From positions 1-14,326 of the forward strand of contig JBHHZP010000089.1 of the NCBI GenBank assembly GCA_046758085.1: a DNA stretch of 14,326 nt, written 5' to 3'. Origin of the DNA: VRUB01 sp046758085 (GTDB lineage Bacteria; Pseudomonadota; Gammaproteobacteria; Acidiferrobacterales; SPGG2). Each line of letters opens with the position of its first letter. Positions within the stretch are counted from its first letter, which is position 1. Below the pieces are notes generated by a model. It made no database searches. It saw nothing but the letters and a program-made list of their open reading frames with translations, and was not told the origin of the DNA. The translations under genes were made by a program, and so were the position numbers. This document shows positions 6,835 through 12,174 of the stretch, piece after piece.

Positions 6835-9036
6835 ATGTTCAATGATGATGCCGTGACGATCCGACCCTCTGCAGGTGTTGCCACGACTGCAGCAGCGCCG
6901 CTTTACAAACAGATCTTGGTCGCCCTGGATTCCTCAGACCATGCCGGCGGCGGTATGGACATGGCGCTTGCCCTGGCTAGTCTGGCCGAGGACACCCAGG
7001 TGACGGGCGTCCATGTCTATGGGGCCAAGTTGCACGACGTGCGCTTTCGCCAGATGGAGGGAGGGTTGCCCGAGCGGTACCGGGAAGAGACTGAGCTGGA
7101 GCAGCAGCGGGAGGTGCACGATGACCTGATTACCCGTGGCCTGTCTATTATCACAGACTCCTACTTGGATCAGGCGGAGCGCGGTTGCCGGGATGCAGGC
7201 GTCGCGTTCACGCGACGCTCGCTGGAAGGCAAGAACTACCGTGAGCTGGTCAGGGAAACCAACAGTGACCAGTACGACCTGCTGATCATCGGGGCCCGCG
7301 GCCTTGGCGCCATTGGGACCAGTCGCCTGGGAACGGTGTGCGAACGCGTCGTGCGCCGATCGAATATCGACACTCTGGTGATCAAGGACCCCTCGCGCTC
7401 GATCGCCGAAGGCCCCATCGTGGTGGCCGTGGATGGTTCGGCCAAGGCCTATGGCGCGCTCCTAACAGCCTTGTCACTGGCCAAGCGTTGGGGCGCAGCA
7501 GTGAGGGTCGTAGCGGCCTTCGATCCCTACTTCCATTATGTCGCTTTCAACCGGATCGCCGGCGTGCTGTCGGAAGAGGCGGGGAAGGTCTTCCGCTTCA
7601 AAGACCAGGAAAAGCTGCATGAGGAGATCATCGACGCGGGACTCGCAAAGATCTACCAGGGCCATCTTACGGTAGCTGAGTCTATTGCCGGGGAATATGG
7701 CGTGGAGGTAGAGACTACACTGTTGGACGGCAAGCCGCATGACGCCATAGGGAAATACTTATATAAGGTGCACCCCTCCCTCCTGCTGATCGGCAAGCTG
7801 GGCATCCACGCCGATCCGGAGCTGGATATCGGTGGCAACGCTGAGAATCTGCTGCGTAACGTAGACTGTACCGTTCTGCTCAGTCAGCGGGAGCATCGAC
7901 CCCGTGTGGACGTCGTGGCGGAGGCAACCACCTCCTGGACCAGAGAAGCAGAGCAACGAATGGCGCACGTACCCACTTTCGTTCGCAACATGGCGCGCAT
8001 GGCGATTCTGCGCTATGCGCAGGAACGTGGACACACAGTTATCACCGAGCGCATTGTTGATGTGGCGACCGCGACGCTTTGCCCCAGCCACGCGCGCGAG
8101 GCCATGGCCGAGATTGTCGCTGCACATGAAAAGGGGGAACTAGGTGATGGGAAGGCTCAGGATGACGCCATGGCTTGGACCGCGTCGGCAGCCACGACTC
8201 TGAATTCGGTCGACGACCTGTCCGTGAGGGAGAATATCCAGCGGCGGGCTCAGAAGAAGGCTCGCCAGGTCGGTTCGAGAACCGTTGAGAAGGAGCACGT
8301 TGAGTTTTTTCTCAGCTCATCAACATCAGGACTCAGGACTAAGGACTCGGGACTTGGCGCAGACAACCCCAGGACCTCGCTATTGCATTGGGACGCCGCC
8401 GCACTTGCGCGGCTGGCGCAAGTGCCTGAAGGCTTTATGCGTGATGTGAGCCGCAAGTACGTCGAGGACTACGCATGCGAACAGTCCATTGCGGAAATCA
8501 CGCTCGACGTGGCCGAGGCTGGGCTGGAGCGAGCGCGGGATCGCATGGAGCACACGTTGGCAGAAAAACCAGCCGGCGAGACAAACGCCGGCGGTTGTCC
8601 CTTCGGTCACGCTGCTGGCAAACGCGGCGCGGCAGCCGATGGTGTGATCACCTGGCAGCTCGCTGCAGATGAACGCGTGCAAACGGTACCAGAAGGCTTT
8701 ATGCGTTCCCTCACCCGTCAACGCGTAGAGGCGTTCGCCCGCCGCAAGGGCGCAAAAACGGTCACACTTGAACTGCTCGAGGAGAAATACGCGGAATGGG
8801 GCGCGGGTTCGGAACGGCAACGGCGGGAGCTCCCGTGGGACGATGCGGCCTGGGGGCGGGTACAACGGATACCGGGGTTCGTGCGCGGTATGGTCATCAA
8901 GGAAATGGAACGCTGCGCCCGGGAGCTCGGCATGGATACCGTCACCACGGAGGTATTGGCCCAAGCGCGCGACACCTGGTCAAGCAAAGGCACGTTTCAC
9001 TCGGACGCCAATCCCGGCCAGTATTCAGGTAAGTAA
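6835..9036 (+). CDS. Two-domain universal stress protein fused to five PCP_red-type repeats
   Basis: Soluble 733-residue fusion. USP domain 1 covers about residues 23-183 and has the nucleotide-binding pattern G-x2-G-x9-G-T (GARGLGAIGTSRLGT, near 151). USP domain 2 covers about 193-350 with the same spacing but a less standard end (GKLG...DIGGN). Then come units that match the PCP_red domain, each starting with Trp and reading W..eA...l..VP.fvR......E.yA...G...vt...l. They start at about W368, W519, W607 and W668. A degenerate unit starts at W448; it keeps the Trp and the helix pattern but lacks the VPxF motif. A Cys/His motif, CPFGH (588-592), sits in the linker before W607. A heptanucleotide repeat at 8327-8354 is read through in frame as SGLRTKDSGLG. 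PCP_red is known from BchB/ChlB, so tetrapyrrole or Fe-S related binding is possible; its role here is unknown. Confidence 0.88.
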   Translation: MFNDDAVTIRPSAGVATTAAAPLYKQILVALDSSDHAGGGMDMALALASLAEDTQVTGVHVYGAKLHDVRFRQMEGGLPERYREETELEQQREVHDDLITRGLSIITDSYLDQAERGCRDAGVAFTRRSLEGKNYRELVRETNSDQYDLLIIGARGLGAIGTSRLGTVCERVVRRSNIDTLVIKDPSRSIAEGPIVVAVDGSAKAYGALLTALSLAKRWGAAVRVVAAFDPYFHYVAFNRIAGVLSEEAGKVFRFKDQEKLHEEIIDAGLAKIYQGHLTVAESIAGEYGVEVETTLLDGKPHDAIGKYLYKVHPSLLLIGKLGIHADPELDIGGNAENLLRNVDCTVLLSQREHRPRVDVVAEATTSWTREAEQRMAHVPTFVRNMARMAILRYAQERGHTVITERIVDVATATLCPSHAREAMAEIVAAHEKGELGDGKAQDDAMAWTASAATTLNSVDDLSVRENIQRRAQKKARQVGSRTVEKEHVEFFLSSSTSGLRTKDSGLGADNPRTSLLHWDAAALARLAQVPEGFMRDVSRKYVEDYACEQSIAEITLDVAEAGLERARDRMEHTLAEKPAGETNAGGCPFGHAAGKRGAAADGVITWQLAADERVQTVPEGFMRSLTRQRVEAFARRKGAKTVTLELLEEKYAEWGAGSERQRRELPWDDAAWGRVQRIPGFVRGMVIKEMERCARELGMDTVTTEVLAQARDTWSSKGTFHSDANPGQYSGK
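8327..8357 (+). repeat. In-frame heptanucleotide tandem repeat inside the USP/PCP_red gene
   Basis: Four consecutive 7-base units, CAGGACT, CAGGACT, AAGGACT and CGGGACT, are followed by a partial TGG. They are translated as SGLRTKDSGLG in the linker between the second and third PCP_red units. A small palindrome, TGAG-TTTTTT-CTCA (about 8301-8314), lies just upstream. The repeat looks like intergenic-type repeat DNA captured in a tolerant linker. Confidence 0.75.
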
Positions 9037-9065
9037 CAAGTAACAAGTGGCAAGTGGCAAGTGGG
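9031..9065 (+). repeat. Heptanucleotide tandem repeat AAGTRRC, five units
   Basis: Units AAGTAAC, AAGTAAC, AAGTGGC, AAGTGGC and AAGTGGG run head to tail from 9031. The first contains the stop codon of the USP/PCP_red gene. This is the left arm of an inverted repeat; reverse-complement units occur at 9158-9185. Confidence 0.85.
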
Positions 9066-9098
9066 AAGAAAAGACAAGACGTGCGAAACGAACGGGAA

Positions 9099-9115
9099 GA
9101 ACAGCGCCTGTGTTC
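9099..9115 (+). repeat. Hairpin at the centre of the inverted-repeat spacer
   Basis: GAACA (9099-9103) pairs with TGTTC (9111-9115) across GCGCCTG. It is a short stem at the middle of the 154-bp spacer, between the two arms of heptanucleotide repeats, so the whole spacer could fold into one long imperfect structure. There is no T run, so it is not a standard terminator. Confidence 0.4.
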
Positions 9116-9157
9116 ATTCGCTTCTCTCAGTGACGTACACCCCGGCAATTCTTCCTT

Positions 9158-9185
9158 GCCACTTCATCCTTGCTACTTGTCACTC
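9158..9185 (-). repeat. Inverted copies of the AAGTRRC heptamer
   Basis: On the minus strand GAGTGAC (9179-9185), AAGTAGC (9172-9178) and AAGTGGC (9158-9164) repeat the units found at 9031-9065. The arm ends 5 bases before the ATG of the radical SAM gene, where a ribosome-binding site would be expected and none is seen. Confidence 0.75.
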
Positions 9186-9190
9186 GAATT

Positions 9191-10462
9191 ATGAATGATC
9201 TGTACTTGCTTGCTATCAACCTTACCCGGCGCTGCAATCTTCGCTGTGCTCACTGTTATCTGGATGCAAAGACGCTGCGCGATGGCGCGGACAACGAGCT
9301 GACCACAGCAGAGGTTCAAACGTTACTGGATGAAGTCTCTCACCGTAGTGCGGAAACCATGGTCGTGTTAACCGGTGGCGAACCGCTAATCAGGCGGGAT
9401 CTAGAAGAGATTGTTGCCTTTGGCGCGGAACGGGGGCTGGCGATGGTGGTCGGCACGAACGGCACCGCCCTGACCGACCGCCGCGTGCAGTCTCTTAAGC
9501 AGGCAGGGACGTTAGGTGTAGGCATCAGCGTCGATTCGCTGAATGCGGATTATCACGACCGTTTTCGAGGATTGCCGGGGAGCTGGAAAAAGACCATGGC
9601 GGGGATAGAGGCGTGCAGGCGTCAAGACCTCTCGTTCCAGATTCATTTTTCCGTCACCGACGCGAATGCGCACGAGCTGGCAGACATGATCGATTTCGCC
9701 CGGGTTGTCGGCGCGCGTGTATTGAACGTTTTCTTCCTGGTGTGCACGGGGCGCGGCCAGTCCATGTCAGACATTTCGGCGCAACGCTATGAGCAGGTAC
9801 TCAACGAACTGATCGAGGCGCAGACCAGGCACACCGACCTGATTATTCGGGCGCGCTGTGCGCCGCACTACAAACGCATCGCGCATCAACGCAACCCCGG
9901 CTCATTATTGAATCGAATGAGCGGCGAGGAAGGGGACGGCTGCATCGCCGGAACCCATTATTGTCGTGTCACCCCGGAAGGCGCGGTTACGGCCTGTCCC
10001 TACATTGCCGAGGAGGAAAGCAGCATTCGGGAACGGAGCTTCTGGCAAATCTGGGATCGTGCGCAAGGCCTCAGGCGCCTGCGCTCGCCGATGCTGCGGG
10101 GAAAATGCGGCGGCTGCGAATATCGTCGACTGTGTGGCGGATGCCGGGCCCGGTCGAAGGCGCTCGGGGGTGATCTTATGGACGCCGATCCGCTGTGCTC
10201 CTATGTGCCACGAGATGGTGCTGTCATCGTCCCACTGGCAGAAGTGGAGGCTTCGGGTATCAGGTGGAGCGACGAGGCGGCCCGACATCTGGCGCGGGTG
10301 CCGGCGTTTGTGCGCCGACTCGTGAAGAAACGTGCGGAAGCCTTTGTCACCGAGCTCGGTGAAAGAGTGGTTACCCCGCAACATCTGTCCGTGTTATCAG
10401 CCTGGCGTTTCGGCGGCAACAAGCCACGCCGACCTGGTCTTTTTGAGGGGTTCACGAAATGA
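9191..10462 (+). CDS. Radical SAM/SPASM protein of the NirJ/AhbC/AhbD heme-synthesis type with C-terminal PCP_red domain
   Basis: A 423-residue radical SAM enzyme. The [4Fe-4S]-AdoMet motif CNLRCAHC is at C15/C19/C22, followed by the GGEPL motif (about residue 65). The C-terminal SPASM region carries auxiliary-cluster cysteines: CIAGTHYC, a Cys in TACPY, CGGCEYRRLCGGC and DPLCSYVP. The block CGGCEYRRLCGGCRARSKA with a following GD.mdaDPLC is typical of the heme d1 and alternative heme pathway enzymes (NirJ, AhbC, AhbD). Which substrate is used cannot be decided. A PCP_red domain follows SPASM from W359 to about 405 (WSDEAARHLARVPAFVRRL), an unusual addition. ATG at 9191 is preferred; a TTG at 9170 would add seven residues, but neither has a clear ribosome-binding site. 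It overlaps the oxidase gene by ATGA. Confidence 0.87.
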   Translation: MNDLYLLAINLTRRCNLRCAHCYLDAKTLRDGADNELTTAEVQTLLDEVSHRSAETMVVLTGGEPLIRRDLEEIVAFGAERGLAMVVGTNGTALTDRRVQSLKQAGTLGVGISVDSLNADYHDRFRGLPGSWKKTMAGIEACRRQDLSFQIHFSVTDANAHELADMIDFARVVGARVLNVFFLVCTGRGQSMSDISAQRYEQVLNELIEAQTRHTDLIIRARCAPHYKRIAHQRNPGSLLNRMSGEEGDGCIAGTHYCRVTPEGAVTACPYIAEEESSIRERSFWQIWDRAQGLRRLRSPMLRGKCGGCEYRRLCGGCRARSKALGGDLMDADPLCSYVPRDGAVIVPLAEVEASGIRWSDEAARHLARVPAFVRRLVKKRAEAFVTELGERVVTPQHLSVLSAWRFGGNKPRRPGLFEGFTK

Positions 10463-11910
10463 GAGATGTCGACGTCTTGATCGTAGGTGGCGGGATTTCC
10501 GGTCTTTCCACGGCCTGGTGGCTCGCCAGGCAAGGTGTTGCCGTGGAGCTTTGGGAGTGCGATTCCCGTCCCGGTGGCAAGATACGGACCGATCAGGGAA
10601 ATGGCTATCTTACGGAGCGAGCAGCCTCTCTGGTCATGAACTTTCGGCCCGAAGTCAATCAGCTCATGAGAGAGTCCGGGCTCTTTGTACGAAAGACACC
10701 GCGTGCAGGCGCCGCCAACCGCTACCTGGTCCAGGATGGCCGCCTAGTTCCGCTGCCCATGAAGCTGGGAGCGATGATTGCATCGCCGCTGTGGAGTCTG
10801 CGCGGCAAGCTGCGCTTGTTGGCCGAACCGTTTATGCCCGCAGGCGGGCACGCGCAGGAGACGGTCAGCGAATTCATCACCCGCCGCCTGGGCCGTGAGA
10901 TGCTGGTAAAAGCGATGGAGCCATTCATTGCCGGCACTCTGGCATCCGATCCGGACCGGGCCAATGCCTATGCTGTCCTACCTCGCCTGAGCGCATTGGA
11001 ACGGCGTTACGGGAGTCTCGCCGTGGGTGTGTTCGTGCACAAGGTTCTGCGGCGGCGGACCGCCTGTCCGACAGAATCGTTTTCGTTTCAGGGCGGCATG
11101 TCCACGCTTGTGGAGTGGCTGGCGAGAACCTCGGGCATCGAGATCCGCCTTGGGCGCCAGGCCACCGAGTTGGCGATGGACAGGCGGGGGAGCTGGCGCA
11201 TCACCGGAAGCGAGCCACAAGGTGAGCATACATTGCGGGCGCGGCAAGTCGTATTGAGCATCCCGGCGAAAGCGGCGGCGTGCCTGCTGGATCCCCTGGA
11301 TCCCGACCTCGGCCGGCTCCTGCACGGTATCGACTATGCGCCGCTTTCGGTTGTGCATGTGGGACTCCCGCGCGCTGCGATTGACCATCCGTTAGACGGA
11401 ACCGGTTTTCTTGTCCCTCGTCAAGCCGGGTTGGTGCTAAGTGGATGCCTGTGGGCGAGCGCCCTTTTTCCTGACCGCGCCCCGGCGGGCAAGGTCCTGC
11501 TGAGCTGCTACCTGGGCGGTGCGCGCGCGCCGCAGGCGGCGGGCTGGAACGACACCCACAGTGTGGCCGCTGTCATGCAAGGGCTCAGGCCGCTGCTGGG
11601 GATCAATGCCGATCCGGAGATGGTACGCATAAACCGCCACCCGCAAGCATTACCCCTCTATCACGGTGCTTATCAAGGCCGCATGCAGGCGCTCGACCAG
11701 CGCCTGGAACTACTGCCGGGGCTGCACCTGGTGGCAGACTACCGGGGCGGGGTATCGGTGCGGGACCGCGTTACTTGCGGGTACACGGCCGCTGAGCGTA
11801 TCTTGTCCGTGATTGGACGTCCTGCGCCCGTCGTGCTGAATCGGCCCGAGCGACTCGCGGCCGACACGCTCGCAAGTGCAAGGCCTGCGCCCACCGACAC
11901 CACGGCGTAG
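10459..11910 (+). CDS. hemG: FAD-dependent protoporphyrinogen (or coproporphyrinogen) oxidase
   Basis: 483-residue flavoprotein of the HemG/HemY/PgoX type, which oxidises protoporphyrinogen IX (or coproporphyrinogen III) late in heme synthesis. The N-terminus has the Rossmann FAD motif VLIVGGGISGLSTAWWLARQ followed by the Glu of VELWE and RPGGKI. The middle region carries FIAGTLASDPDRANA and ESFSFQGGMSTLVEWLA, matching the conserved FxGGm segment of the family. The C-terminus has the second FAD-contact segment, LHLVADYRGGVSVRDRVTCG. Length fits the family. Its ATG overlaps the radical SAM stop (ATGA), with GAGGGG about 10 bases upstream inside that gene, so the two enzymes are made together, which strengthens the tetrapyrrole reading of the radical SAM partner. 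Other FAD amine oxidase-like enzymes, such as desaturases, are less likely. Confidence 0.85.
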   Translation: MRDVDVLIVGGGISGLSTAWWLARQGVAVELWECDSRPGGKIRTDQGNGYLTERAASLVMNFRPEVNQLMRESGLFVRKTPRAGAANRYLVQDGRLVPLPMKLGAMIASPLWSLRGKLRLLAEPFMPAGGHAQETVSEFITRRLGREMLVKAMEPFIAGTLASDPDRANAYAVLPRLSALERRYGSLAVGVFVHKVLRRRTACPTESFSFQGGMSTLVEWLARTSGIEIRLGRQATELAMDRRGSWRITGSEPQGEHTLRARQVVLSIPAKAAACLLDPLDPDLGRLLHGIDYAPLSVVHVGLPRAAIDHPLDGTGFLVPRQAGLVLSGCLWASALFPDRAPAGKVLLSCYLGGARAPQAAGWNDTHSVAAVMQGLRPLLGINADPEMVRINRHPQALPLYHGAYQGRMQALDQRLELLPGLHLVADYRGGVSVRDRVTCGYTAAERILSVIGRPAPVVLNRPERLAADTLASARPAPTDTTA

Positions 11911-12174
11911 TCAGCATAGCGGCCACGGGTCGTCCGGGGTGTCTTTGCCACAGAGAGCACCGAACGTGTTTCAGTCCGTCAAGTTGCTTGGCTCTGCCAA
12001 ACTTTTGCAAGTCGGTGCGATGTGTGCTTACCCCGGAGACCGCCCACGGATGATGGTACGAGAAGATCCTGTATTATTAATGCCAAGCACTTCTTTTCTG
12101 CATCCGTGGTGGGCTGGCGAGCTGTGGCGCGCTGCTCTTCACCGTATCGAATACTGCCTGGGGTTACGTTACCG
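11911..12174. other. Intergenic region before the sensor gene
   Basis: 264 bp without a supported gene. A + strand frame of 100 codons crosses it, but it starts inside the oxidase gene, ends in the sensor start and has no domain or ribosome-binding site. A hairpin at 11981-12004 is listed separately. TATTAT at 12072-12077 could be a -10 element for the sensor gene, but no good -35 is present. Confidence 0.5.
11981..12006 (+). terminator. Candidate intrinsic terminator after the oxidase gene
   Basis: TTGGC (11988-11992) pairs with GCCAA (11996-12000) across TCT. AAGT (11981-11984) pairs with ACTT (12001-12004) after a 3-base bulge. The stem runs directly into TTTT. The position, about 70 bases after the oxidase stop and before an unrelated gene, fits a transcription end. 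The short T run and bulge keep confidence low. Confidence 0.35.

Noticed and set aside
6835..9036. Photosynthesis gene cluster suggested by PCP_red domains
   Set aside because: No BchB/ChlB catalytic domain, BchL, BchN or other chlorophyll synthesis gene is present; only the small accessory domain is shared.
9031..9185. CRISPR array
   Set aside because: The repeat units are only 7 bases, contiguous and without spacers. The inverted orientation of the second group also rules it out.
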